From positions 2,124,001 through 2,188,000 of the forward strand of contig JASJOG010000024.1 in NCBI GenBank assembly GCA_030142905.1: a stretch of DNA of 64,000 bases, read 5' to 3'. The notes beneath the pieces are model-generated. The model was not told the origin of the DNA. It did not search any database and saw only the letters and a program-made list of their open reading frames with translations. Numbering within the stretch: position 1 is the stretch's first letter; each line of letters starts with the position of its first letter. Of the stretch, positions 34,401 through 44,299 are shown in pieces. The position numbers were made by a program, and so were the translations under genes. This stretch comes from Heliopora coerulea. Lineage: Eukaryota > Cnidaria > Anthozoa > Scleralcyonacea > Helioporidae.

Positions 34401-37189
34401 ATGTGAAGTGTGATATATAAGTGGCATCTCTAACGAATAAGTAACTATGGAGAAAATGAGGCAACATTTAATAGTTCATGCAGCCTAAGCTGCTCACACC
34501 TCCTAACCAGAGTCATTACTGAAATCCTCAATGTTTTTCTTCAATTATTAGTATCAGTTTCAGATGACCTGACTGGTATTGTACAATTTCAGCAAACCAG
34601 TGAGTTGTCTCAAACAAACAGCCAATACTTAATGTCAAATGTCTGTTGAAGGAGTGCAAAACGAGGTTTTAAATGTAAATTAAATCTGGCAAGCTGAAGA
34701 GCAAATTTTAAAAAAATCCTGCAATTTAATTAATGCAAATACCATTCCACAGGATTTCTGGAGATGTAACTGCTGGAAGTTTTAAGTCTTCCCCTAAAGT
34801 ATTCCCACAGACACCATTTGGAATGGCAAAAATGATTTTGTTTTAACCACCTCATGAAAATACTTAAAGAAGACTGTAAGTTGTAAAATACTGCAAACAA
34901 GTGTATCAGTGTTATTCTAATTGTTTTTGATAATATACTGAAATCAAAGTTTTACCAAAAACTCAAATGAGTTCATTCCATCATTTAATTTTTCCACTTA
35001 TAAATGCCCTTTGGGTTTGATAGGATTGGGTCAAAAACCCTTCCACCTACCTTTGTGTTAAGCAGAGCACAGCTTGGTCATCGAATGCTTGACAGTCAGT
35101 AAAATCTAAATACAGTAATCCAGCCTGGAGGCTTTGAAACATGGAGATAATGGCTTCTTTTGAAAAATTCTTTCCTTTTCTCAGTGACAATGATCTCAGA
35201 TTCCTCATGTATGGTATGCTGGACAACACAAAATCTGATAACTGTTGACAGAATGATATTTTCAATGTCCTAAAAAGTCAGAATCCAAGTAATCTGATAA
35301 ATAAATAACAGAGATCACTTGTGGATTTACAGGACAAGTGCAATTCTTGTGAAAAAAATAGTTGGTAGTTGGTATATATGCAGTGTACTACACTGCACAT
35401 TGATAGGGCAGTAAAGAAAAACTGTTACAGACTTTTGTCCTAATTTTCATTTGTTAAGAAAACCCAGATTTTTATGGCACAGCTGTAGCTAGAAAAGTGG
35501 CAGACACTTCAGGAAATATTGGGGGGGAGCAAGTGCCCAAGGCACAAGCCTTCTAGGGGGGTCTGGGGGCATGCTCTCCCAGAAAATTATAAACTTAGAA
35601 TACTGTTTCTTGTTTGTTTTTAAACAATGCCATTTTGTTCTGTTATGTTGATTGTTCATTGTCATTGTGCTTCCTTTTCTTAAAATGAAGACCTCCTTGT
35701 GCTTCCATTTTTCAAAATGAAAGCTTCAGCTGAAATTATTGGGGGGGCAATTGCCCTCCTTGCCCCCCCCTAGTGTCTGCCACTGAGCTAGAATGAGGCA
35801 GGTCTGTTGCCTTCTCTAATATTCAGCAACAGGGAAGGCTTTGTACCCCAGCTCCAATTTTTGTCTCCTTTGTCCCTGAAATTTAATTATGGCCTTGAAT
35901 GGATTATAAAAACATTATTTTGATAATTATGAGTCATCTATATAATGCACAGCTGGACAATTCCTCTGCATAATAACAAAATGAATCATGCTTCTTTCTG
36001 GTTTATCGCTTGGTAACCTTCATTCCTTCCCTCACATTTCTGTTAAGTTCCTAACAGGTCTTCTTCAAACTACTCATTATGGTGAACATAATTGGTAAAG
36101 TTACATTTATTTGATGCCATAACAAGTTGCTGCTGAATTTGAAACTTACTGTGCTTTTCCAAATTGAGATGGGAGCAAAATGAACAAACAAGAAATTATA
36201 AGCATTCTCTTTTTCACATCCCTATTCCTTTTCAGGTCACTGGCTCTGAATTTTTGTTGACACACTTTGTTAAATTTTTTTTTTAAGTAAAAAAGATTGA
36301 GTCACCTTAACTGACCTGAATTTTAATAGTAAGAAATAGGAAACACAGCTAGTTTTCTTTACAGGCCAGACATAAATCCTAATTAATGAACCAGCTCAAC
36401 AATAATAAAATCATTAAGCTTTAATAACCTTAAATTATTGCAACTGCCAAGCATTGTTAAGGCTGTATCAGTAAGATTTTCTCCATCCAACCATAGATCC
36501 TCAAGAGTACTTTTACAGTTTTCCAATAAATAATTCACAGCTTCATCACTAATCCACTGGACACCATCAACATTCAGATTTTTAATGAGGCGAAAAGCAT
36601 TACCGATAAATATTAGGCTGTCATCTGTCAAGTGATTGCAGTGGGACAGATTTAATCTGGAAATTGGGTGATCTCCAAACAACGTTATACAACCATCAGT
36701 GATTTCACCACAGCCCTCTAGGTTCAACGCTGTTATTTCTCGACAATTTTTGGAAAATCTTTCTAAAATCGGTCTGTTCACTTGAACACAAAATGCTAGT
36801 GACAGTTCACACAAATTTGGAACCAAACTGGTTATGGTTTGAAGTTCATGTCTAGGAATGTCATCACAATTGTCGAGAAGCAGATATTTTAATGATGATG
36901 AATTTTGACGGACTAACTGAACAAGTAAAGTGGGAGATAATCCTGTCAATTCTTTAATGTCTTCTCTAGTTAGTTTACACCACAGAGATTTCATGTAAGA
37001 AATCTTAAACCATCTCTTACTGACGAGTCGAACGGAGAAACGTAACTCTTTAAGACTGAGATAAGAAAATATCTTAGCCAAAATTTCGTTTGGTAAATCA
37101 TTAAGAAGAACGTCCTGGTCACCGTCGTCACCACAAATTGCCATATAAATTGTTGTCAATGTTGATTCTCTATAATCCACTTCTTCCAT
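31145..37189 (-). CDS. F-box/leucine-rich-repeat protein (FBXL-type), complete, three coding exons
   Basis: Coding exons 37189-36429, 35269-35051 and 31427-31145 join in frame (761 + 219 + 283 = 1263 nt) to give 420 residues. Residues about 28-70 are an F-box (LLNDLPNEILAKIFSYLSLK...VSKRWF). From about 98 onward there are cysteine-containing LRRs (LCELSLAFCVQV, ITALNLEGCGEIT, ISRLNLSHCNHLT, LRTLKISFCQQLS, LIELNLSWCWEVTDEGL, LKYLDLTNCNSIED). FBXL proteins are known substrate receptors of SCF ubiquitin ligases: the F-box binds SKP1 and the LRRs bind the target. Which FBXL this corresponds to, and its substrate, cannot be told. Intron 2 contains a 2.1-kb hAT; intron 1 contains a 291-bp MITE. The coding frame has no lesion. 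Confidence 0.88.
32443..32515 (-). repeat. tRNA-like unit 1 in the hAT
   Basis: 73 nt folding as a tRNA: D-arm GCTC/GAGC, T-stem with CTCGATC-like loop, acceptor pairing dominated by G-U. The anticodon-loop U33 is replaced, so it is probably a tRNA-derived SINE head, not a working tRNA. The downstream tail (TCAGAAATCATTTTCTGAG) is shared by all three copies. Confidence 0.6.
32559..32685. repeat. Palindrome with 63-bp arms
   Basis: 32559-32621 and 32623-32685 are inverted around one base, with only a few mismatches (for example GGTTAGTGTAG against CTACACTGACC). It lies between tRNA-like units 1 and 2. Confidence 0.85.
32859..32931 (-). repeat. tRNA-like unit 2 in the hAT
   Basis: Same 73-nt unit as 32443-32515, on the minus strand. 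It faces unit 3 across an inverted GAGCTAGGGTGCAAGT sequence. Confidence 0.6.
33008..33080 (+). repeat. tRNA-like unit 3 in the hAT
   Basis: Plus-strand copy. Box A TAGCTCAATGG and a D-arm GCTC-AATGGTTA-GAGC are clear. The acceptor GTCTTGG pairs with CTGGGGC, largely through G-U. The predicted anticodon loop is CCGGTCA, lacking U33. Confidence 0.6.
33217..33286 (+). repeat. Dispersed 70-bp repeat, copy B
   Basis: TTTACTCTGGCTAACGCCAG then ACGATTTTACTCGTCAAAGGG; related to copies at 27033-27104 and 58414-58482. Confidence 0.7.
33277..33369. repeat. 17-18-bp tandem repeat followed by (TA)n
   Basis: Four copies of AGAGTTAAGTATTTCAT-like units, the last merging into a TA dinucleotide run. Lies inside the hAT element. 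Confidence 0.85.
34113..35050. other. F-box gene intron 2, right part
   Basis: AT-rich, no recognisable gene. A short open frame at 34106-34291 starts in the hAT flank and shows no family signature. Confidence 0.5.
35051..35269 (-). CDS. F-box/LRR gene exon 2
   Basis: Acceptor TTTTTAG|GACATTG, donor CAAAG|GTAGGT; 219 nt. Joined to exon 1 it completes the LRR LRTLKISFCQQLSDF. Confidence 0.87.
35495..35785. mobile_element. hAT-type MITE (291 bp) in F-box gene intron 1
   Basis: Termini AAGTGGCAGACACT and, inverted, CAGTGGCAGACACT. A perfect 8-bp duplication AGCTAGAA flanks it (35487-35494, 35786-35793). The interior has TTGGGGGGG and GGGGGCATGCTCTCCC, like the 22507 and 25165 elements. Confidence 0.88.
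36429..37189 (-). CDS. F-box/LRR gene exon 1 (F-box and first LRRs)
   Basis: Starts MEEVDYRESTL at 37189. Ends TTAAG|GTTATT at 36429 in phase 2 after GSCNNL. Reading on past this donor gives an alternative short tail ending at 36383, judged intronic. Confidence 0.87.
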
Positions 37190-37506
37190 TCCTTCATATG
37201 CAAAGCAAGGTTACATGAAATATAGTAAAATACAAAATTTCGAACACTGACCACAAGGACTGTTTGACAAAAGCCTAGTTCCCATATGATTGCTACAATC
37301 GCTTCGATCGCTGCGACACTGTGGCTGCGATTACTGCGATCGCTGAAAAGTGTAGCCTGGTTTCCATACGCTGAGATCGCTACAATCGTAGGAGGATGTT
37401 CCTTTCGCGCCAAATTGAATGGCGGCCATCGATAAAATACTGTTGCTCCAAGCAAATTGTTTTTCCTTACTTGTGCTACTCCGAAGGTGGCGTCAGTTGC
37501 CACTGC
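37190..37506. other. 5' flank of the F-box gene
   Basis: Likely promoter/5' UTR. It includes a run of CGATCGCTGCGA-type repeats (about 37290-37390) with short internal inversions, resembling MITE debris. No core promoter was identified. Confidence 0.35.
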
Positions 37507-38458
37507 CGTCGAGAGCCAAAGTGGGCCCCGGGTCAAAATTTGGATGCGGGCCCCTACAAGCCTCCAATATTTTTAGTTGTAACGGCGTTATCGTGAAGTA
37601 AATAACTAAACGGAAGCCATCGCATTTTCATTACATTAAAGATGTAAAAAAGTCTTTTCACCTAATATTTATGAATTTAGTCACCTAAAATACATTTGTA
37701 TGTTACGTTCTACAAAAAGTGAAGTACTAAAAGTGCAAAAAGCAAATAATATAGCCTCTGATAATGTACGAGAGCCTCTCTTTTCTTCATTCGCGCGTTG
37801 CTACTTCCCTCGCCTTTTTTGGGCACCGGATTTATGTTGGTAAGAGGACATTACACAGTAATCACTGATCACATTGATCACGTTGTATGAAAGCTCTGAA
37901 GCCGGTTGTGACTTGTAAGAACAAATGAAATATAATATCCAGACAGGGCGACAGATTGCGCCGAGTTATGTCTAATTTAATTTAGACTACACACTACACA
38001 GTCGATTTTCACTACATTTGTTTTGTTTCAATTTTGTATATTTGAATAAACAACAACCTAAAAAGTATCATAAATTCAAAGCAAAACAATAGTGATAAAG
38101 TAAAAAAGGCTCACAAAGCCGTTTATGTCTTCCTGATTTAATTTTGACTTCTTTGTCTGTTGGATGTGGACGCAACCTTGAAATTTGAACCTTTATAAAC
38201 AAAGTGTTCTCTTGCGGCTAGATCGCATATTCACACACAAAATAGCAATGTTGACTGACAAGTTGGCTTGAGAAACTTAAAACCGCTATTTACGTGGCAG
38301 AAAATACTTCGTCGTCAGTTCATTAGAGAGAAATATTATTTTAGATATGCATTCGTATTTACTTGAAAAAAATCAACGTGAAGCGTGTTAAAAATTTTGG
38401 GGGCCAACTTTCTGGGTCCGGGCCCCGGGGCAAGTACTCCCTACCCCCCTCTCGACGC
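37507..38458. mobile_element. Non-autonomous element with CGTCGAGAG ends
   Basis: CGTCGAGAG (near 37507) is inverted at about 38449-38457, with GGGCCCCGGGTC inside the left end and GGGTCCGGGCCCC inside the right. The interior is AT-rich and non-coding. Its right end truncates a Harbinger exon. No clear target duplication. Confidence 0.55.
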
Positions 38459-38679
38459 TAATAGTGAGGTTTTATCCAGAACCTTCTCTTCCTCGCTTTC
38501 TTTCTTAGCCTCTTTAGTCTTGTGTTCGAGCTCGCAAAAAACAGCAACTTTCCTATATCGCGCGTTCGTCGAATATGTTGCTCTTGAAGATTTATGAGCG
38601 CTAAGTTGAGTTGGAGACAAGTCGCTAAGCTTGAAACCAACTGCAAAATTATAGCGAAAATCGCAAATTTGTACGCCAT
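38459..38679 (-). pseudogene. PIF/Harbinger transposase first-exon fragment
   Basis: A minus-strand ORF starting MAYKFAIFAI in a good start context ends KKARKRRFWIKPHY, the RRFW-x-(R/K)P signature that opens HARBI1-like transposases. The frame stops where the 37507-38458 element begins, so the gene was cut there. The rest is not found on this strand. Confidence 0.55.
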
Positions 38680-38707
38680 CTTGAAAATGCTCTACTTAGC
38701 AGACTGG

Positions 38708-38888
38708 GTCCAACACCGTTTTCAAAAGTCTCCGTTTTCAAAAGTCTCCGCTTTCAAACCCGTTTTCAAAAGTCTCCGTTTTCGGTACTTTCGAAAACGC
38801 TGATTCAGCGTTTACGTGTGGACGGAAGGCGAAAACGGATAAAAAAGTCTCCGTTTTCGCTTGAAAACGTATACGTGTGGACGGGGCC
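38708..38888. mobile_element. MITE of the GTGTGGACGGGGCC type
   Basis: Repeated GTTTTCAAAAGTCTCCG units and an end GTGTGGACGGGGCC followed by TAA, as in Harbinger-style MITEs. The left end GGGTCCAACACCGTTTTC is a degraded inverse. It abuts the large Harbinger element. Confidence 0.55.
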
Positions 38889-39343
38889 TAAGATGCGACT
38901 GCTACTGTGAACGGCTACGGTTAGCCGAGGGGAATGGACTGGGGTGAGACCCAATGCGCATGTCTGAAGCAGGGTTCCCAGTTTGGCGTTAAAAGAGCCA
39001 AATTTCTCGATTTTGGCTTCTTTTGACTTTGTTTGGCTACTTAAAATTTCGTTTGGCTTCTTTCTATTTTTTGGCTCTTTTTTGGCTTCTTTTTAATTAA
39101 ATAGTGAAATAATCAACTTTTCAAAAATAATCTGCCATCCATCAGCAAAGTTAGTTATGAACTCTGCTATGTTCGATGTGTGTAAGACGGGTGTACTTAA
39201 ATATCCGATCGGAATTAGTACCCTTTCCCCAGTCCCCACTCTAACGCGGTTCGTCCCAAATGGCGGGAAAACGAAAAAATGATACTTTTTCAGTTTTCAC
39301 TTTTTTTCACTGTTTTTTGATGTTGAACGCTTGAATACGGAAG

Positions 39344-41389
39344 ATGAGCTTAAGCAAACCATCCACGGGTGAGAAAGGGAATAAGTGGAAAAGTCATTAC
39401 GACACGTCACGAAAATTTAAGGCTGAATGGCAAAGAAAATATCCTTGCGTAGAAAAGGCAAGAGATGGTTCACACGATGCCCACTGCTCGTTCTGCCGAC
39501 AAAATATCACCCCAAGATTATCAAATCTAGACAAACACGAACAGACCACGAAACACAAAAGGCAAGCTAATTTTTTATCTTGTAATACGAAGATAAACCT
39601 TGTTCCTGTCAAGGAAGATGAACGCGTAAAAGAGCTGGAACGACAGCTTGCTGTTGGAGTAACATGCCACAGCTCAATCATGGCAGTGGACCATTTGAGC
39701 GAGATCATCATACATCATGGAAAAGGGGGTAAAATGGAAAAGATGAAGCTACATCGAACAAAATGCAGTTTGCTTATCAAAAATGTGGTTTCTCCTGCTC
39801 TCCACCAAGATCTCTGCGCTGATATGGCTGGCCAGAAATACTGTGTCATCCTGGACGAATCAACGGATATTTCATGCACCAAACTTCTTTGTGTGGTCAT
39901 TCGCTACTATAGCAAATCCGAAAAAAGAATCGTGACCTCGTTCTTAAACCTGATACCCGTAGTGAAAGCAACAGGCAAGGATTTGTTTGAAGCGCTAAAA
40001 AGTTGCTTGGAACAATCTGGCCTAAGTCTGACGAATTGCATTGGTTATGCAAGCGATGGAGCATCTGCTATGGTTGGGGAACATGATTCAGTATGGTCAA
40101 GAATCAAAGCAGCATCGCCAAATTGTATCCTAATTGAGAGCATCTGTCATTCCTTAGCTCTCTGTATCAAACACGCCTTTGAAAGAATGCCTGCTAACCT
40201 TGGCTTCATGCTCACTGAAATACCGAAGTGGTTTTCAAAAAGTAAAGTTCGCCGCTACGCCTACAAGCAACTCTTCAAGACATTCGAAGGATGCGATGTA
40301 GAAAGTTCTTCAATCCCTCTTCCCTTTCAAAAGTGCAACCAAACGAGATGGTTGGTGCGAGGAAAAGTGATCTATAATATCCTCGTAAATTGGGAGATTT
40401 TGAAGATGTATTTTTCCTTGGCCGAAAGTGAAGTAGAAGCAAAATTTCGTTACAAGGCTCGTCTCATTCGAGAAATGCTCCATGATCCTATCAATTACCT
40501 CTACTTTCATTTCTTGTCTCCTGTGGTGTCGGAGTTCGAGAGAATGAATGCTTTTTTTCAAGCAACTGACATTGAAGCCAACGATATGATCATGGAGCTC
40601 AACCTTTACTATAACAGCCTGTGTGGTCGAGTCTACAGTTCCTCTGGTGTTGAGTTACCAGCTGATAAAGTTGACTACGGAGCAAAGTTTGTATCTGAAG
40701 CAGCCGCATTACTTCGTAGGCATAGCAATGATGAGAATACAGCCAGTAGAATTCGGGATGTGTACAACAGGTGCCACTCCATGCTTTTAGAAGCAACTGC
40801 GCAAGTCCAAAAACGTCTTCCATCCTCAAAGGACATATTTAATGAACTATCCCTTCTACACCCATCTCGCATTCTAAACCAAGTGGGGCGTGTTCCTTTG
40901 CCTCGACTCCCAATGCAGCATCTTATCAATGAGAAGATCCAAGAGATCGACAACCAGTATCGGAGCATTTTGCATGTCAACTGGAATGAGAACGGCGTTT
41001 TTAAGGATGGCATTCCAACTGAGGCTGTCAGCTTTTGGTCAGGTGTCCTTGAGTATCAGAACTTGCTTGGGAACAACACCTATCATGATCTTGCAACCTA
41101 CGCCCTAGCTTGCCTCACTACACCAACAAGTAACGCAGTGGTTGAGCGAATGTTTTCGTATGTTACGGCTATCAAGACGAAATCACGCAACAAGATGAGT
41201 TCACCCATGCTCGAAGCCATAATCAGAATCCGCACTCATCTGTACTTTAAAGATAAGTGCTGCAAAAACTTTGTACCTAGCAAAAGAATGCTTGAGCTAT
41301 TCACGAATGACATATATAAAAATGCAAAGAGCAGTTCTTCAGAATCCGCAATTGACGAAGACGAACTTCCTTTAGAACCAGAAACATAA
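39344..41389 (+). CDS. hAT-family transposase, 681 aa, intact
   Basis: A single open frame. Residues about 30-74 form a BED-type zinc finger (C48-x2-C51 ... H65 ... H71). The RNase H-like catalytic core has the first Asp in VILDESTD (D171) and the second in GYASDGASA (D238), followed by the hAT CH motif ICHSLALCIKHA. The third acidic residue lies in the C-terminal dimerisation domain, SNAVVERMFSYV (about E601), followed by MLEAIIRIRTH. hAT enzymes are known to cut and paste with hairpin formation on the flank and 8-bp duplications, which fits the element ends. Domesticated relatives exist (ZBED-type genes), but the surrounding terminal repeats and duplication mark this as a transposon gene. 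Confidence 0.93.
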   Translation: MSLSKPSTGEKGNKWKSHYDTSRKFKAEWQRKYPCVEKARDGSHDAHCSFCRQNITPRLSNLDKHEQTTKHKRQANFLSCNTKINLVPVKEDERVKELERQLAVGVTCHSSIMAVDHLSEIIIHHGKGGKMEKMKLHRTKCSLLIKNVVSPALHQDLCADMAGQKYCVILDESTDISCTKLLCVVIRYYSKSEKRIVTSFLNLIPVVKATGKDLFEALKSCLEQSGLSLTNCIGYASDGASAMVGEHDSVWSRIKAASPNCILIESICHSLALCIKHAFERMPANLGFMLTEIPKWFSKSKVRRYAYKQLFKTFEGCDVESSSIPLPFQKCNQTRWLVRGKVIYNILVNWEILKMYFSLAESEVEAKFRYKARLIREMLHDPINYLYFHFLSPVVSEFERMNAFFQATDIEANDMIMELNLYYNSLCGRVYSSSGVELPADKVDYGAKFVSEAAALLRRHSNDENTASRIRDVYNRCHSMLLEATAQVQKRLPSSKDIFNELSLLHPSRILNQVGRVPLPRLPMQHLINEKIQEIDNQYRSILHVNWNENGVFKDGIPTEAVSFWSGVLEYQNLLGNNTYHDLATYALACLTTPTSNAVVERMFSYVTAIKTKSRNKMSSPMLEAIIRIRTHLYFKDKCCKNFVPSKRMLELFTNDIYKNAKSSSSESAIDEDELPLEPET

Positions 41390-41449
41390 AGTTAAAACTG
41401 TCTAAGTCTTTCCTGCATGCTACATATATGATATACCTTGATATTGATA

Positions 41450-41455
41450 AATAAA
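41450..41455 (+). terminator. Poly(A) signal of the hAT transposase gene
   Basis: AATAAA 61 bp after the transposase stop codon and inside the element. Confidence 0.6.
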
Positions 41456-41759
41456 GTTTGAGTTAGAATTCTTAGTCACTGTGTCAAATAAAATGTAAGT
41501 GCTTGTTTTAATGGCTGTAATTTGCATAATTTCGTTAGCCCCAATCCCCACTCTAAATTTCAATTTTGGCTTCTTTTAGCCTGGTTTGGCTACTTTTTAC
41601 GTATCATTTGGCTCTTTCGAGCTCAGACCATCTGGCAACCCTGGTCTGAAGAGCATGATGTTACCGTCCTCATTCTACGACGGTTGGGTTTCGAGCTGTC
41701 AAGCGTAGTCAATACGACGGTTGAAATACTGGCAAGTTGAAGCGTTTTTTTGTGAAAAT

Positions 41760-42858
41760 ATGAATGCCAATGGGATACCTGACAGGTGAGGTGGAGATTC
41801 ACAATTATTTCTTAGTCAAGTATTCTGAAGACTTGATTTTAGTTTACCTTCGATGTATTATATCATGTCTGTCGCTGTGTGTACTGTGTAGTATCTGATT
41901 ATTCTGATATGACAAGTTATGATCTTTATATGCTTGCATTTTTAGCATTGTTTCATGCCAGCAAGACCTCCAGAAAAAAGCGGTGAAAGAACAGCTACGA
42001 AATAAGTAAGTAGAGAAAAAATATTGCAATGATAACATTCTTGTTTTTTGCTGTTAAATAACCAAGTGTTTTACATTGTTGTTTGTTGTTTGCTTTCTCA
42101 GTTGCAGTTAACTATTCTTGAGTCTTAATTTTAATGTCTTCATAACCCTCTGTTTAATCCTGTTACTTGCTTTTTCTTTCAGTGGGACATTTAAATGGAC
42201 AGAGGAAAGAGATGTGCTATTTCTCAGAGAGGTGTTGTTTTTTCAACCTTTTGCATACAAACCTGGAACTAAAGAGGTTGGCATGAAGTGGTCTGAGGTG
42301 TCCAATAAGATAAATGGCTATCCACTTTTCTCCAGTGTTCCTAGGGATCAGAGAAGTGTGAGAGAACACTTTGCTCGGTTATTGTCAGACCACAAGAAAA
42401 AGTGCAGAGAAGAAGAATCTGCAAGTGGCATTTCCCCTGACCCTCCCACAGAAAAAGAACAAATACTGGAAGAAATAGTGGAGTTAATGAAGTCACCCTT
42501 AATGCATGTGACAAAAAACGAAAAGAAAGAAGAACAAAAGAGACAAATTGCATTAGACTGCAGAGATAAGGCAATGAAAACGTGGGCCAAATCAATAAGG
42601 AATGAAGGCCATGATACAGAATCAGAGGAAGAAAGTGAAAAGGAAGTGCCAGTAAAAAGGCAAAAGAGAAGAGGTAGCTCAGATTTCCTCACATATTTGG
42701 CAGAAAGAGCAGAGAGGGAAACAGAGTTGAGAAAACAAGAGATTGCTCTAAGAAGGGAAGAATTACATCTTCAAGCAGAACAACAGAGAGAGCAGCTAAA
42801 AATGCAACATGATCAACTTAAGTTGATGACTGAAATCTTGGGAAAATTAGCCAAGTAA
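41760..42858 (+). CDS. Harbinger Myb/SANT-like DNA-binding protein, three-exon model
   Basis: Exons 41760-41785, 41946-42005 and 42183-42858 join in frame (26 + 60 + 676 nt) through GT-AG introns to give 253 residues starting MNANGIPD. The large exon has a Myb/SANT-like trihelix region beginning GTFKWTEERDVLFLREVLF with KWSEVSNKINGY and SVREHFARLL. An acidic/basic hinge follows, then a Glu/Gln-rich C-terminal coiled coil (ERAERETELRKQE...EQLKMQHDQLKLM). In Harbinger elements the Myb-like partner is known to help nuclear import and bind subterminal sites for the transposase. A single-exon reading starting at 42118 is possible, but its first residues look like translated intron. It faces the transposase gene convergently. 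Confidence 0.8.
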
Positions 42859-42998
42859 ACTTCTTACTGCCATTTGCTAAAAAAACTCACTTCCATTGTT
42901 ATTTGATATTTATGTTGTTAAAATTGAATATATTGTATATGTTTAATAGCAAGTACACATATTTAGTTGAAACCCACCAGTAACATTGCTTTTAAATT

Positions 42999-44153
42999 CT
43001 AAGCCAAATAATTATAAATTGTTGGAGGCTGCACCTGAAATACCTGTGAGGTGATATTTCCATAAAAGCAAGTAAGAATGTTCCTAAACAAAGCACTGAC
43101 TATGTATTGTTTTCCTACAGCACTTAATTCTAGTTTCAGGTTTTTTTTAAAGTCAATGAACTTGAAATAGTCTGACACATCTCTGAATAACCACTCTACA
43201 CAAACTCGCACAGAGCTCATGCTTTCATTAAATGCTTTCATATTTGCTGTAAAAATAGGGACCTCTCCAACTTGATAGGGACACATCAAATTTGGTCGTA
43301 GGGGGTATGCAGGATCCCCATAGATGCACAGCATGTCTCCAGCAGGACTGAATGCCACTTCTTCCAAAGATTCCAACAGCTTAGACTCTCTTAGCATGCA
43401 AGCATCATGGCAACTACCTTCAACAGGGCCATAGAGATTTGCTATTAAACCATTAGGCAGCGCTACCGATTGAAATTTCAGAGCATGCACTCGTTGGTGC
43501 CCATTATAGACAATCGTTTGGTTCTTCCCTGGTCTGCATACAGGGCGCACTGTGCCATCTACGAAGCCAAAGCAATTTTTTAGAGGACAACCTTTTCTCG
43601 AGATGGAATCAGCATATTGTTGCAGAGAAACTGTTGAGAGAAATGGTTGATTCCAAGATGTTAGACGAAAGCCATGATTTTCGTACATCCAGTCTAGCAC
43701 AGTGTTCGATATCATACACAGTTCAGGCACGGAACGAGCAAATGCTGGAATCATGTCAAAATATCTGCACGGATAAGCCAATCTCTTTAGCAATACACAT
43801 AGCCCCTCTAAACCACTGCACCGAGTCCCTTGGGAACAGAAAAAATGATCAGGAACGCCCAGATATTCGACCAAAAGTGGAATATCTTCTTTTGCTAATC
43901 TGAAGTTTGACTCACACTCACACGAAGTAAGGCTATCCAAATAAAAAGAATCATATTCCTAGTACGGATAGGAGGGATTTTTTGGCTCATACTCGTTATA
44001 TAAAATAAGGAACTCCTCTTCAGTCAAAACCCCATCCACAAACGCCAAAGCCAGAGCTGTTCTAAGTTGTTCAAAAGACATTTTGGATTTGACCGTCACG
44101 ACTACTGTCACGACAAATCTTAATGTAAACAACGGTTGAATTTTCGCGCGCAT
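42999..44153 (-). pseudogene. PIF/Harbinger transposase, one in-frame stop
   Basis: 44153-43959 and 43940-42999 are the same reading frame separated by a TAG at 43961-43959 within NPSYPY*EYDSF. The N-terminal part has MSFEQLRTALALAFVDGVL. The core is a DDE_Tnp_4/HARBI1-type nuclease: first Asp in CFGFVDGTVRPVCRP, second in CIYGDPAYPL, Glu in VRVCVEWLF. It ends YNYLA. It lies within the terminal repeats of the 38892-44223 element. With the stop read through or reverted it would be about 384 residues, a usual length; as it stands it is nearly intact but probably inactive, unless the stop is a strain variant or sequence error. Confidence 0.85.
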
Positions 44154-44299
44154 ATCGACCGTACTCGGCTCAGTCTACCTATTACACGGGCAACCGTAGC
44201 CGTTCACAGTAGCAGTCGCATCTTAAACTCACTATTATCAGTCGCAAAGACGAAGAAAGCACTGATTTTGGGTAAGGGAAATTTTTAAAAGACGAAAAC

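Larger units (their letters stand above)
38970..41643 (+). mobile_element. Autonomous hAT transposon, apparently intact (2674 bp)
   Basis: Termini CAGGGTTCCCAG and, inverted, CAGGGTTGCCAG. A perfect 8-bp duplication GTCTGAAG flanks it (38962-38969, 41644-41651). Subterminal TTTGGCT/AGCCAAA motifs are clustered at both ends, likely transposase-binding repeats. It encodes one uninterrupted 681-aa transposase. It is inserted about 70 bp inside the left end of the Harbinger element, so it arrived later. Confidence 0.93.
38892..44223. mobile_element. PIF/Harbinger transposon with Myb-like and transposase genes, hAT nested inside
   Basis: A 34-bp sequence at 38889-38922 (starting TAAGATGCGACTGCTACTG) is exactly inverted at 44192-44225. 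TAA flanks the element at 38889-38891 and 44224-44226 if one base of end variation is allowed, the 3-bp target duplication usual for Harbinger. Convergent genes inside encode a Myb/SANT-like protein (+) and a DDE transposase (-), the standard two-gene set. Without the nested hAT (2674 bp plus 8-bp duplication) the element would be about 2.65 kb. Confidence 0.88.

Noticed and set aside
37290..37390. CGATCG repeats as regulatory sites of the F-box gene
   Set aside because: They look like MITE debris with short internal inversions; nothing specific supports a regulatory role.
38459..38679. This fragment and the 44300-45800 pseudogene as one split Harbinger gene
   Set aside because: Opposite strands and different neighbours; joining them would need an unsupported inversion.
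42118..42182. Start of the Myb-like protein at 42118 with a hydrophobic leader
   Set aside because: The leader is a pyrimidine-rich intron end (CTTTTTCTTTCAG); the upstream two exons join in frame instead.
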